The notes under the pieces: generated by a model | The model's database searches: none | The model's input: only the letters and a program-made list of their open reading frames with translations | Told to the model about the DNA's origin: nothing | Translations under genes and position numbers: made by a program | NCBI GenBank assembly: GCA_963702105.1 | Contig: OY969712.1 | Location: 3,286,001-3,350,000, forward strand | DNA: 64,000 nt | Direction of reading: 5' to 3' | DNA from: ZC4RG20 sp963702105 | Lineage (GTDB): Bacteria; Pseudomonadota; Gammaproteobacteria; Steroidobacterales; Rariloculaceae | In this document: positions 27,227 to 35,531 of the stretch, in pieces | How the letters are laid out: each line of letters opens with the position of its first letter | Numbering within the stretch: position 1 is the stretch's first letter

Positions 27227-28474
27227 ATGCCGCAACACCCGCCGACGACGGGCAGCGCCCGCGTAGAGGAGGTCTACCGCGCCGAATCCCGGCGCGTGCT
27301 CGCGGCGCTGATCCGCCTGCTGCGGGACTTCGATCTGGCGGAGGAAGCCCTGCAGGAGGCTTTCGCGGCGGCGATCGAGCAGTGGCCGCGCGACGGCGTG
27401 CCGGAGAACCCTCGGGCCTGGCTGGTCTCGGCCGGCCGCTTCAAGGCCATCGACGCGCTGCGCAGACGCTCGCGCTTCGACGCCTCGCTGCACGAATTGG
27501 CGCTGCGCTTCGAAGAGGAAGCGGACGGGCCTGACCTCGACACGGATGTCGAGGACGACCGCCTGCGGCTCATTTTCACGTGTTGCCACCCGGCCCTGCC
27601 GCCCGATGCGCGCGTCGCGCTGACTCTGCGCGAGGTCTGCGACCTCACGACGGAGGAGATCGCGGCCGCGTTCCTGACGCCGACGCCGACGCTGGCCCAG
27701 CGCATCGTGCGGGCGAAGACCAAGATCCGCGACGCAGGCATACCCTACGAAGTGCCGAGACGCGCCGAGCTGGCCGAGCGGCTCGACAGCGTGCTGCAGG
27801 TCGTCTATCTCGTCTTCAACGAGGGCTACTTCGCCTCGTCGGGCGCGTCGGTGACGCGCTCGGAGCTCTCCGGCGAGGCCATACGCCTCGGGCGCCTGCT
27901 GCTCGAGCTCTTGCCGGAGCCCGAGGTCATGGGTCTGCTTGCGCTCATGCTGCTCAACGAGTCGCGCCGCGAGGCGCGCGAGCGGGACGGCGAACCGGTG
28001 CTCCTCGAGCATCAGGATCGCACGCTGTGGGACCGCGAGCAGATCGCCGAAGGCCAACGCCTCGTCGAGCGGGCGCTGCAGTCCCGGCACTTCGGTCCGT
28101 ACACGCTGCAGGCGGCGATCGCGGCGCTGCACTGCGAGGCGCCGAGCGCCGCAGAGACGGACTGGGAGCAGATCGTGGGGATCTACGACGTGCTGCTCCG
28201 CGCGGCCCCTTCGCCCATCGTGACGCTGAACCGGGCGGTCGCCGTGGCCATGCGCGACGGCCCGGAGGCCGGCCTCGCGCTCGTCGACGATTTGCTCGCG
28301 GGCGGGGATCTCGAGCGCTACCACCTGGCCCATTCGGCGCGGGCGGACCTGTGCCGCCGGCTCGGACGCCTCGACGAAGCTCGCGCGAGCTATGAACGCG
28401 CGCTGGGCCTTGCGCGACAAGGGCCGGAGCGGGCGTTTCTCGAGCGGCGGCTCCGCGAGCTCGACGCGCATTAG
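27227..28474 (+). CDS. ECF sigma factor with C-terminal helical extension (ECF42-like)
   Basis: RNA polymerase sigma factor of 415 residues, twice the usual ECF length. Region 2 reads LIRLLRDFDLAEEALQEAFAAAIEQWP and AWLVSAGRFKAIDALRR. Region 4 is the helix pair LTLREVCDLTTEEIAAAFLTP and AQRIVRAKTKIRDAGIPY. The last 220 residues are helical and TPR-like (VYLVFNEGYFASSG, LNRAVAVAMRDGPEAG, ARASYERALGLA). This layout, and a DGPF/YCII gene immediately downstream, are hallmarks of the ECF42 group, which lacks an anti-sigma factor and is thought to be controlled through its C-terminal domain. I placed the start at the ATG beginning MPQHPPT. Confidence 0.88.
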   Translation: MPQHPPTTGSARVEEVYRAESRRVLAALIRLLRDFDLAEEALQEAFAAAIEQWPRDGVPENPRAWLVSAGRFKAIDALRRRSRFDASLHELALRFEEEADGPDLDTDVEDDRLRLIFTCCHPALPPDARVALTLREVCDLTTEEIAAAFLTPTPTLAQRIVRAKTKIRDAGIPYEVPRRAELAERLDSVLQVVYLVFNEGYFASSGASVTRSELSGEAIRLGRLLLELLPEPEVMGLLALMLLNESRREARERDGEPVLLEHQDRTLWDREQIAEGQRLVERALQSRHFGPYTLQAAIAALHCEAPSAAETDWEQIVGIYDVLLRAAPSPIVTLNRAVAVAMRDGPEAGLALVDDLLAGGDLERYHLAHSARADLCRRLGRLDEARASYERALGLARQGPERAFLERRLRELDAH

Positions 28475-28598
28475 TGCGCCGTATCGCAATTGGCGTCGGC
28501 CGCGCGGCCCCGCGCCGAGCCTTCGAAGGTCAGCCCTGGAGTGTCGAAATGCGCGGCTCTCGGGCGACTACTGGTGGCCTGTACCACGGAGTCATCCA

Positions 28599-28970
28599 AT
28601 GAAGTACCTCTGCCTTGCCTACGAAGAGCAGGCCAAGCTCGACGGGCTCGCTCCGGAAGAATGGGCGGCGCTGCGCGAAGAGACGCTGAGCTACGTCACC
28701 GCACAGCGCGAGCGCGGCGCGCTGCTCGCCGCATACCCGCTGCGCAGCGCCGCGACGGCGACCGTCGTGCGCGTCCGCGACGGGCGCACCGCGATCACGG
28801 ACGGTCCATTTGCAGAGACGAAGGAACAGCTCGGCGGCTACTTCCTCATAGACGTCCCCGATCTCGACGAGGCGCTGCGAATCGCCGCAGGCTGGCCCTC
28901 GGCGAGGATCGGCGCCATCGAGGTTCGGCCCGTCGAGGACACGCTGCCCCGCGACAAACGCTATCGCTGA
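28599..28970 (+). CDS. YCII-related DGPF-motif protein
   Basis: A 123-residue ferredoxin-like-fold protein of the YCII/DGPF family. The family motif is intact in AITDGPFAETKEQLGGYF. The opening MKYLCLAYEEQ and the closing ASRIGAIEVRPV-like strand also fit. Proteins of this kind are typically encoded beside ECF42-type sigma factors and are regarded as part of their regulon, as seen here 124 bases downstream of the sigma gene. No enzymatic activity is established. Confidence 0.85.
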   Translation: MKYLCLAYEEQAKLDGLAPEEWAALREETLSYVTAQRERGALLAAYPLRSAATATVVRVRDGRTAITDGPFAETKEQLGGYFLIDVPDLDEALRIAAGWPSARIGAIEVRPVEDTLPRDKRYR

Positions 28971-29300
28971 GAAGATACGAAAGCGGCCGAGCCGCGCGGA
29001 TGCGGCCGCCGCCGCTGGGGCGCCGGCCGCATCCGCAAACCGACGCCTCCTGCCGCCCCGCGACCGAAGAGCCTTCGCTGTTCGTACGGTCTGCACATCA
29101 TCGTATGTGGCACATTTCTTGCTGACCCTATATCGGACCGCCGGTCACAGCCGGCGCACCGGTCGGCGGGCTTGCGCCCCGCGGCCCGGACAAGGAGGCA
29201 GCGTGGAAGTCACATGGACCGAGAGCATTGCAGTCCCGCCAAAGTCCCAGCGCAGGTAGCGGCGGCGCGCGAGGCGCCGTGATTCGACGGGCGCGCACCG
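28971..29300. other. gap holding the out-of-frame N-terminus of the histidine kinase
   Basis: No complete gene is seen. From about 29279 one frame reads G-R-Y-R-H-I-F-E-N-V-D-V, the opening of a PAS domain, and meets the kinase frame at 29361-29362 if one T is removed. A strong AAGGAGG lies at 29192-29198 without a well-placed start in either frame. The remaining sequence shows nothing recognisable. Confidence 0.5.
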
Positions 29301-31268
29301 ATGACGAGCGCGGCCGAGAGAGCGAGGGCCGCTATCGGCACATCTTCGAGAACGTCGACGTTCTCGATCTGGGAGGAAGACCTCGGCGAGGTCGAGGCTG
29401 AGCTCGCCCGGCTCGCCGCCCAGGGCGTAGCGGATTTCCGCGGCCATTTCGAAGCCCATCCCGAGATCGTGGCGCAGCTCATGGGCCTCGTGCGCATCGT
29501 GGACGTGAACGAAGCGACTCTGCGGATCTTCGACGCCGAGGACAAAGAGGCGCTGATCAATTCGATGGAGCGCGTGTTTCTGCCCGAGACACGCCGCATC
29601 TTCGCCGCGCAGCTGCTCGCCATGTCCGAAGGGCGGCCGCGGTTCGAGTCCGACACGACCGTGTGCACGCTGCGCGGCGAACGCCGCGACGTCATGTTTT
29701 CTATTGTCTTTCCGGTGCCGGGCGCGGCCTTCCGAAGCGCGCTCGTGACGCTGACCGACATCAGCGATCGCAAGCAGACCGAGCGGCGCCTGCAGGACAG
29801 CGAAGAGCAGCTGCGCTTCGTGACCGACCATGCGCCGGCGCTCATCGTGCACTGCGACGCCGAGCTGCGCTACAAGTACGTCAATGCACCCTACGCGGAA
29901 CGTTACGGATCGACCCCCGCAGAGATCGTCGGCCGGCGAATCGAGGAGGTCATCGGCCATTCCGCGTTCGAAATGGTCCGGCCTTACGCCCGGGCGGCGC
30001 TCGCCGGCGAGCGTGTCGAGTTCGAGGAGCTCGTCCCCTACGACGGGATCGGCCCGCGCTGGGTGCACTGCGTCTACGTGCCCGAGCGCGGGCCGGACGG
30101 GCGTGTCACCGGCTACTTCACGGTCCTGCACGACGTGACGCGGCGAAAACAGATGGAGGAAGCGCTGCGCCATTCGGACCGCCTGAAGGATGAGTTCCTC
30201 GCGACGCTCTCGCACGAGCTGCGCAACCCCCTCGCGCCGCTTCGCAGCGGCATCGACATCCTGCGCATGACTCATGCGCCGAGCAGCTCCGACCGTTCGG
30301 TCCTCGATATGATGGACCGGCAGGTCGGTCATCTCGTGCGTCTCGTCGACGATCTGCTCGAGGTCGCCCGCATCACTCAGGGCACGTTCGAGCTGCGCAA
30401 GGAGCGCGTCGATCTGGCGAGCGTCGTCGGCAATGCCGTCGAGGCGAGCAGGCCGCTCATCGAGGCCGGCGGCCACGAGCTGCACGTGGACTTGCCGGCC
30501 GCGCCCGTGTTGCTCGAGGCCGATCCCGTGCGGCTTGCGCAGATCCTCGCAAACCTCTTGAACAATGCAGCCAAGTACACGGATTCGGGCGGCAGGATCG
30601 CGCTTGCGGCCGAGCGCCGCGACGGTTCGGTCCGGATCGCGGTGCGCGACAACGGAATCGGCTTCACCCCGGAAGCGCGGCTGCAGCTGTTCGTCATGTT
30701 CGGGCGCGTCCACGGCAGGCAAGGGCGCCGCCCGGGCGGCCTCGGGATCGGCCTCGCTCTCGCGCGCCGGCTGACCGAGATGCACGGCGGCACGATCGAG
30801 GCCCGCAGCGAAGGCCCGGGGCGCGGCAGTGAATTCGTCGTGCAGATACCGGTCGGCCATCCCGCGCCCGCCCGCGCGGCGGAACCGGCCGATTCGCCTG
30901 GCGAAACGCCGAAACGCCGCGTGCTCGTCGTGGACGACAACGAGGACGCCGCGCACAGCGTCGCGCTGCTCTTGACGCAGCTCGGGGCCGAGGTCCGCGC
31001 CGTCCACAGCGGATTCGAAGCGCTCGAAGCCTTCCGGGCCGCGCCGCCGGATATCGTGCTGCTCGACATCGGCATGCCGGAGATGGACGGCTACGAGACG
31101 GCGCGGCGCATCCGTAGCACCTTCCCGGACCACGATGCACAGATCGTCGCGCTCTCGGGGTGGGGCCAGGAGACGGACCGAGCACGCGCACGGGAGGCGG
31201 GCTTCGACCGGCACCTCATCAAGCCCGCCGACGCCGCCGCGCTCGAGGCCTTGCTCGGCGGCCGCTGA
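29301..31268 (+). CDS. hybrid sensor histidine kinase/response regulator with PAS domains
   Basis: A 655-residue cytoplasmic sensor. Two PAS-like domains (about 25-160 and 165-290; the second has FVTDHAPALIVHCDAELRYK) are followed by a histidine kinase with H305 in LATLSHELRNPLAPL. Next come N-box LANLLNNAAKY, G-boxes DNGIGF and GGLGIGLALA, and a C-terminal receiver with phosphoacceptor D589 in VLLDIGMPEMDG and a lysine in HLIKPAD. There is no membrane segment. The true N-terminus is probably frameshifted: an extra T at 29361-29362 separates it from upstream codons reading RYRHIFENVDV. No cognate regulator or output gene is adjacent. Confidence 0.85.
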   Translation: MTSAAERARAAIGTSSRTSTFSIWEEDLGEVEAELARLAAQGVADFRGHFEAHPEIVAQLMGLVRIVDVNEATLRIFDAEDKEALINSMERVFLPETRRIFAAQLLAMSEGRPRFESDTTVCTLRGERRDVMFSIVFPVPGAAFRSALVTLTDISDRKQTERRLQDSEEQLRFVTDHAPALIVHCDAELRYKYVNAPYAERYGSTPAEIVGRRIEEVIGHSAFEMVRPYARAALAGERVEFEELVPYDGIGPRWVHCVYVPERGPDGRVTGYFTVLHDVTRRKQMEEALRHSDRLKDEFLATLSHELRNPLAPLRSGIDILRMTHAPSSSDRSVLDMMDRQVGHLVRLVDDLLEVARITQGTFELRKERVDLASVVGNAVEASRPLIEAGGHELHVDLPAAPVLLEADPVRLAQILANLLNNAAKYTDSGGRIALAAERRDGSVRIAVRDNGIGFTPEARLQLFVMFGRVHGRQGRRPGGLGIGLALARRLTEMHGGTIEARSEGPGRGSEFVVQIPVGHPAPARAAEPADSPGETPKRRVLVVDDNEDAAHSVALLLTQLGAEVRAVHSGFEALEAFRAAPPDIVLLDIGMPEMDGYETARRIRSTFPDHDAQIVALSGWGQETDRARAREAGFDRHLIKPADAAALEALLGGR

Positions 31269-31332
31269 ACGCGCGGGGGTCTTCCCGCAAGCCTGTTTAG
31301 CCCGTATCGTCACATCCTTTCGGCGGGATGCG

Positions 31333-32433
31333 ATGACGGATCCAGATCGAAAATTCGGACGGGCCCTCGTCGACGAGCCGGAGGCGGGGCTCGCGCCGGC
31401 CGTAGTCGAGCCCCCGACCGCGGTGGCGGGCGCGCTGCTCCCGAGCATTGCGGGTCTGCTGCAGGCCGCTCCCGACGAGGCGGCCGGGGCGCAAGCCGCC
31501 GACCTCGCGCCGAGCGGCGAGGTTCCAGAGGGCGCAGAGTTCGCGGCCGCGGGCCCCGCCGACGCCGGTTACACGGCCCGCGCGGCCGCCGTCGCCGAGC
31601 TGCCGATCGATGCGCTCGCGCCCGGGCGCTACCAGCCTCGCCAACGCCTCTCCGAAGCGGGTCTCGCGGAGCTCGCGGACTCGATCCGCGAGCAGGGTAT
31701 CGTGCAGCCCATCGTTGTACGGCGCATCGCGCCGGCCCTGCCCGACGCGCGGGCCTTCGAGATCGTCGCCGGCGAACGACGTTGGCGTGCGGCCAAGCTT
31801 GCGGGCCTAGCAATCGTACCGGTCATCGTCCGAGAGCTCGACGATCAGTCAGCGCTCGCGGTCGCGCTCATCGAGAACCTACAGCGCGAGGACCTGAACC
31901 CCATCGATCAGGCGGAGTCGCTCGCGCGGCTTGCGACCGAGTTCCGCCTCACGCACGAGCAGGTCGCCAAGGCTGTCGGCCGCTCGCGCGCCTCCGTCAG
32001 CAATTACATGCGGCTGCTCGATTTACACGAGGACGTCAAAGACCTGCTCGTCGAAGGCACGCTCGACATGGGCCATGCGCGCGCCCTGCTGCCGCTCGAT
32101 GCCGAGCGGCAGGTGGCGCTCGCGCAGAAGGCGCGCAGGAAGGGGCTCTCCGTGAGGCAGGTGGAGAGCGCGGTACGGAACCTGCTCACGCGCCCGCCCG
32201 AGGCCGCGGCCGCACGTCCTCTGCTCGACCTGCAGACGCGTTGGCTTCAGGGCCAGATCGAGAAGGAGCTCGGCCAGCGGATCACTATCCGTCCTGGCAG
32301 AGACGGCGAGTACAACCTGCAGATCGGATTCACCGACCTGTTGCAGCTCGAACGCACGCTCGAACGCATCCGTGAGCTCGTGGCGCAGGTGCGCGAGACG
32401 GCCGGGCCGCGGGTCCGCGATTCCAATCGCTGA
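31333..32433 (+). CDS. ParB/Spo0J-family protein without a parA neighbour
   Basis: A 366-residue chromosome-partitioning-type protein. After an alanine- and acid-rich N-terminus of about 80 residues comes the ParB N-domain: IDALAPGRYQPRQRLSEAGL, LADSIREQGIVQPIVVRR, and the nucleotide-binding GERRWRAAKLAGL. ENLQREDLNPIDQAESL and the helix-turn-helix LTHEQVAKAVGRSRASVSNYM follow, then a C-terminal dimerisation region. The CTP/parS-binding motifs are intact, so it should act as a sliding clamp. The usual parA-parB, gidAB context is absent and I see no parS-like palindrome here. Confidence 0.9.
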   Translation: MTDPDRKFGRALVDEPEAGLAPAVVEPPTAVAGALLPSIAGLLQAAPDEAAGAQAADLAPSGEVPEGAEFAAAGPADAGYTARAAAVAELPIDALAPGRYQPRQRLSEAGLAELADSIREQGIVQPIVVRRIAPALPDARAFEIVAGERRWRAAKLAGLAIVPVIVRELDDQSALAVALIENLQREDLNPIDQAESLARLATEFRLTHEQVAKAVGRSRASVSNYMRLLDLHEDVKDLLVEGTLDMGHARALLPLDAERQVALAQKARRKGLSVRQVESAVRNLLTRPPEAAAARPLLDLQTRWLQGQIEKELGQRITIRPGRDGEYNLQIGFTDLLQLERTLERIRELVAQVRETAGPRVRDSNR

Positions 32434-32461
32434 CGGCTGCCGCCGAGTGTAGAATCGTCCC

Positions 32462-33106
32462 ATGAGCTCCTCTCTCTACGATCCCCGGGTGCATCGCGTC
32501 CTCGAGGCGATGCACGCCGAAGCCGACCGCGTAGATCCGCCGCTCAGGGCCCAGGCGCAAGGCAAGGTGGGCGCCGAGCGCGCCGCCCTGCTCGATCACG
32601 CGTTCATTCCCGTGGACCGCGACGCGGGCCGCCTGCTCTATGCGTTGACGCGCTCGGCCGCGCCGGGCACGACGGTCGAATTCGGCACTTCGTACGGGAT
32701 CTCGACGATCTACATGGCCGCAGCCCTGCGGGACCGGGGCCACGGCCGCGTCATCACCACGGAGCTCAATGCGGACAAGGCCGAGCGCGCCCGCGAGTAC
32801 ATCCGCGAGGCGGGGCTGCTCGATCTTGTCGAGCTGCGCGTCGGCGATGCGCTCGAAACGCTCCGCGGGCTGGACTCGGACGTGACGCTGGCCTTTCTCG
32901 ACGGCTGGAAGGATGCCTATCTGCCCGTGCTCGAGCTGCTCGAGCCCGCGTTGAAGCCCGGCGCGCTCGTCGCCGCCGACGACCTCGCGCTGTTCCCCAA
33001 GGTGCTCGCGCCTTACCTCGAATATGTCCGGAACCCGGCCAACGGCTACGTCTCGGTCGAAGTGCCGATCGGCGACGCGATGGAGCTCTCGGCGCGCGCA
33101 GGATAG
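32462..33106 (+). CDS. class I SAM-dependent O-methyltransferase
   Basis: A 214-residue methyltransferase of the caffeoyl-CoA/catechol O-methyltransferase type. Motif I is TTVEFGTSYGISTIYMA, motif II is GRVITTELNADKA, and the D-G-x-K of LAFLDGWKDAYLPVLELL is the metal and substrate region, with AADDLAL at the site of the second metal ligand. A TAGAAT sequence ends seven bases before the ATG, so it may be transcribed without a leader. The substrate is unknown. Confidence 0.85.
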   Translation: MSSSLYDPRVHRVLEAMHAEADRVDPPLRAQAQGKVGAERAALLDHAFIPVDRDAGRLLYALTRSAAPGTTVEFGTSYGISTIYMAAALRDRGHGRVITTELNADKAERAREYIREAGLLDLVELRVGDALETLRGLDSDVTLAFLDGWKDAYLPVLELLEPALKPGALVAADDLALFPKVLAPYLEYVRNPANGYVSVEVPIGDAMELSARAG

Positions 33107-33177
33107 CGGCACCGGCGCTCTCGCGCCCCAGATAGCGGCGCCCGCGCTTTGCCGCCGTGGCGCCCCGAACAGTCCCC

Positions 33178-34071
33178 CTATTTAGCCTCGCAGGCCGACG
33201 GGTTCCATTTCGCGCCGTCGGCCTCTTTCTTGAAATGCGTGCTCGTGATGAACGGCTGCGCGAGGTATTTTGGGTCGTCCACGATCGTCGTGACGATGAG
33301 CCACGAATCGCCGTTCGACTCGTAAGTGCGATCGTAGTACTCGGTCAACACCGCGTCGGCGCTGAAGGGCGCGCCGTTCTTGCGCAGATACCCGGGCAGC
33401 ATGTGGGTCGTGACGGTGTTCATCGAGCCGCCCTTGGGCGCCTCGCTGCCCGAGACACCCGGAAAGCCGCCGCCCGGCCCGCGCCCGCCCCCCGCGCGCT
33501 CCCAGTACGCGACGGAATAACCCTGCCGCGTGGCCTCGGTCCCGGCCGGCGCCTCGACCGAAGCGAGGTGCGCCTGCTCATCGCTGTCTACGCCGTCGGC
33601 GAAGTGGAACAGGCGCGTCTGCGTGCCCGCATCCGTGTCGATTTCGAGAGTCTTCGGGTCGCGCCAGGTGATGTGCAGCCGCCCCGGCACGCGCATGAGC
33701 GCCGCGGCGCCGTAGGACTTGCATTGATCGCCCGAAGCGATGTCCTTGTCCGGGTCCCAGGCGTTGCCGACGCGCGTGCCCTCCGCGTTCAGCGGTATGT
33801 CGGCGAAATCGCCTTTCGGAGGCGTGACCATGCGGTAGAGCCAGTCTTCGGTCACGACCGAGACCCAATAGCCCGTGAGGTCGATGGGCGCGCCCGGCTC
33901 GCCCGTCGGCGGCGGAGGCGGCGGCGCGCCGAAGCGTCCGCCCCGCTGCGCGTGGGCGCCGGGCGCGAAACCGCCGCCGAGCACGACCGCGGCCGCGGCG
34001 AGCGCGAGCGCGCCGGGCAAGCGCGGCTTGCGGCCGGCGCCGTGCCGGCCGGTGAGGGCCCCGGCGAGCAC
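33178..34071 (-). CDS. secreted DLTGxW-type protein of unknown function, last gene of its operon
   Basis: A 297-residue exported protein with signal peptide PGALALAAAAVVLGGGFAPGAHA and then a proline run. The body begins IDLTGYWVSVVTEDW and continues with AWDPDKDIASGDQCKSYG, LHITWRDPKTLEIDTDAG and a C-terminal IVDDPKYLAQPFITSTHFKK. These blocks occur in the same order in the first gene of the operon, so the two are distant paralogues. The GTG start overlaps the DUF6152 stop (TAGTG). A lipocalin-like barrel binding a hydrophobic ligand would fit, but no function is known to me. Confidence 0.7.
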   Translation of the reverse strand: MLAGALTGRHGAGRKPRLPGALALAAAAVVLGGGFAPGAHAQRGGRFGAPPPPPPTGEPGAPIDLTGYWVSVVTEDWLYRMVTPPKGDFADIPLNAEGTRVGNAWDPDKDIASGDQCKSYGAAALMRVPGRLHITWRDPKTLEIDTDAGTQTRLFHFADGVDSDEQAHLASVEAPAGTEATRQGYSVAYWERAGGGRGPGGGFPGVSGSEAPKGGSMNTVTTHMLPGYLRKNGAPFSADAVLTEYYDRTYESNGDSWLIVTTIVDDPKYLAQPFITSTHFKKEADGAKWNPSACEAK

Positions 34072-34475
34072 TAGTTGAAGCGCCCGGCGTACTTGAAGGC
34101 CGGCACGCCGTTCTCGGCCGGCCGCTCGATCGTGCGCAGGCGCATCCGGTGGTCGCCAGGATGCCGGCTCGGCATGCCGGTCACGATCACATGATCGCCG
34201 ACCTTGAGCGAGTCGCGCGTGACGCCGCTCTGCGAAAGCTGGCCCGCCGCACCCCACTCGATCGACCAGCGAACCATCTGCCCCGACTGCGGGTCCTTGG
34301 CCTCCACCTGAACGAAGGAATGCGGGTTGCGCAGCAGGAACTGCACGAGCTTGCCGTCGACGGTCACGGGCGGCGCGTCCTCGAGGTACGTCCCAGCGAA
34401 GGAATGGTGCGCGTCGGCCGCCGCCAGCGGCAGGCAGCACGCTACGAACGCCAACGTCATGGATCTCAGTCTCAT
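34071..34475 (-). CDS. DUF6152 family secreted protein
   Basis: A 134-residue protein with signal peptide LAFVACCLPLAAADA followed directly by the HHSFAGTYLED motif that defines this family. The rest is beta-rich: VDGKLVQFLLRNPHSFVQVEA, MVRWSIEWGAAGQLS, DHVIVTGMPSRHPGDHRMRL, as in an OB-like domain. The N-terminal histidine pair could bind copper or another metal. It is coupled by a one-base overlap to the following gene and lies 42 bases after the metallo-beta-lactamase-fold gene. Confidence 0.8.
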   Translation of the reverse strand: MRLRSMTLAFVACCLPLAAADAHHSFAGTYLEDAPPVTVDGKLVQFLLRNPHSFVQVEAKDPQSGQMVRWSIEWGAAGQLSQSGVTRDSLKVGDHVIVTGMPSRHPGDHRMRLRTIERPAENGVPAFKYAGRFN

Positions 34476-34517
34476 ACGATGCCCCTTACTGATCTCGCCG
34501 CGCGGCGGCGAGAGAAC

Positions 34518-35531
34518 TCACTTTCCGCCCAGACTCTTGTATACGGCCTCGATAAACATCTGCGTCGTCCACGGTCCCGTCGTCGAGCCCCAGCGCGGAT
34601 CGTATTCCTTCGTGAAGCCCGCGGCCTCAACGTCGGCCAGCGTCATGCCTTTCGCGATCGCGTCCTGGACGCGATCCCGGACGATCGTGACCATGTCGCG
34701 ATACTCGAGCAGGTCGTGCTCGTCGCAGAGGCGGCCGTGCCCCGGAATGATGTAGGTGCCGCCTTCCTGCTCGTGCTTCGGGATCGCGATGTCGAGCGCG
34801 TGATTCAACGCGTCGAGCACCCCGTTGACGGTGCCGCCGTCCTCGAGGCGGATCACGGGGTACGTCACGGTGTTGAAGACGTCGCCCGTGTAAAGCACGT
34901 CGGAGCCGCGGAAAAACACCATCGTGTCGCCGTCCGTGTGCGCGGCCGGCGCAAGCATCACGCGGATCGCCTCGCCGTTGAAGTAGATTTCCTTCTCCCC
35001 CTCGAAGAAGGTCACGGTAGGCCACGCGCCCTCGGGGACGGCGGGCTCGCGCATCTGCCCGCTCAGGTGGTTCAGCGTATTCTCGGCCGCGACGATTGCC
35101 GCGCCGTGATTGCTCGAGCCTAGATTGCCGCCGACGACGGGCACGCCGAGCCGATTGAGCTCGACGTTGCCGCCCGTCATGTCCGGGTCGAAGCTCGTGT
35201 CGATGATGTAGTGCAGGTGACCCGGGCTGATCGTGCGCAGCGCGGCGACGACCTTGTCCGTGACCTGCCCGTCGCCGGCATTGACGAGGACGATGCCCTG
35301 CTCGCCGACCTGCGCCGCGATGTTCGCGCCCGCCCCGACGAGCATGTAGACGTTGCCCTGCACCTTGAGCACGTGCACCTCACCGTCGTGCACGACGCCC
35401 TTGGCGACCTCGAGCTCCGCGGGCGTTGCCGCGGCCGCGCCAAGAGAAGTGCCGGCCAGCAAGCCGCCGAGCGCAATCGCAAGCACCGGCCGGCGCCCTC
35501 GCCCCTTCATGACTCTTCCCGCCCCCATCAT
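34518..35531 (-). CDS. secreted metallo-beta-lactamase-fold protein with a degenerate metal site
   Basis: A 337-residue exported protein of the metallo-beta-lactamase fold (signal peptide LAIALGGLLAGTSLGAAAA). The region where the family has H-x-H-x-D-H instead reads S113-F-D115-P-D117-M118 (IDTSFDPDMTGGN), so three of the four ligands are replaced. The later ligands are kept: H198 in APAAHTDGD, D217 in LYTGDVFN and H265 in IIPGHG. Overall similarity is to the quinoprotein-relay/SoxH-type hydrolases. It is likely non-hydrolytic or uses one metal. Its start overlaps the preceding stop (ATGATG). Confidence 0.8.
   Translation of the reverse strand: MMGAGRVMKGRGRRPVLAIALGGLLAGTSLGAAAATPAELEVAKGVVHDGEVHVLKVQGNVYMLVGAGANIAAQVGEQGIVLVNAGDGQVTDKVVAALRTISPGHLHYIIDTSFDPDMTGGNVELNRLGVPVVGGNLGSSNHGAAIVAAENTLNHLSGQMREPAVPEGAWPTVTFFEGEKEIYFNGEAIRVMLAPAAHTDGDTMVFFRGSDVLYTGDVFNTVTYPVIRLEDGGTVNGVLDALNHALDIAIPKHEQEGGTYIIPGHGRLCDEHDLLEYRDMVTIVRDRVQDAIAKGMTLADVEAAGFTKEYDPRWGSTTGPWTTQMFIEAVYKSLGGK

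Noticed and set aside
29145..31448. A 767-codon minus-strand frame over the histidine kinase
   Set aside because: No domain motifs are present, and the opposite strand has the complete kinase and receiver signatures.
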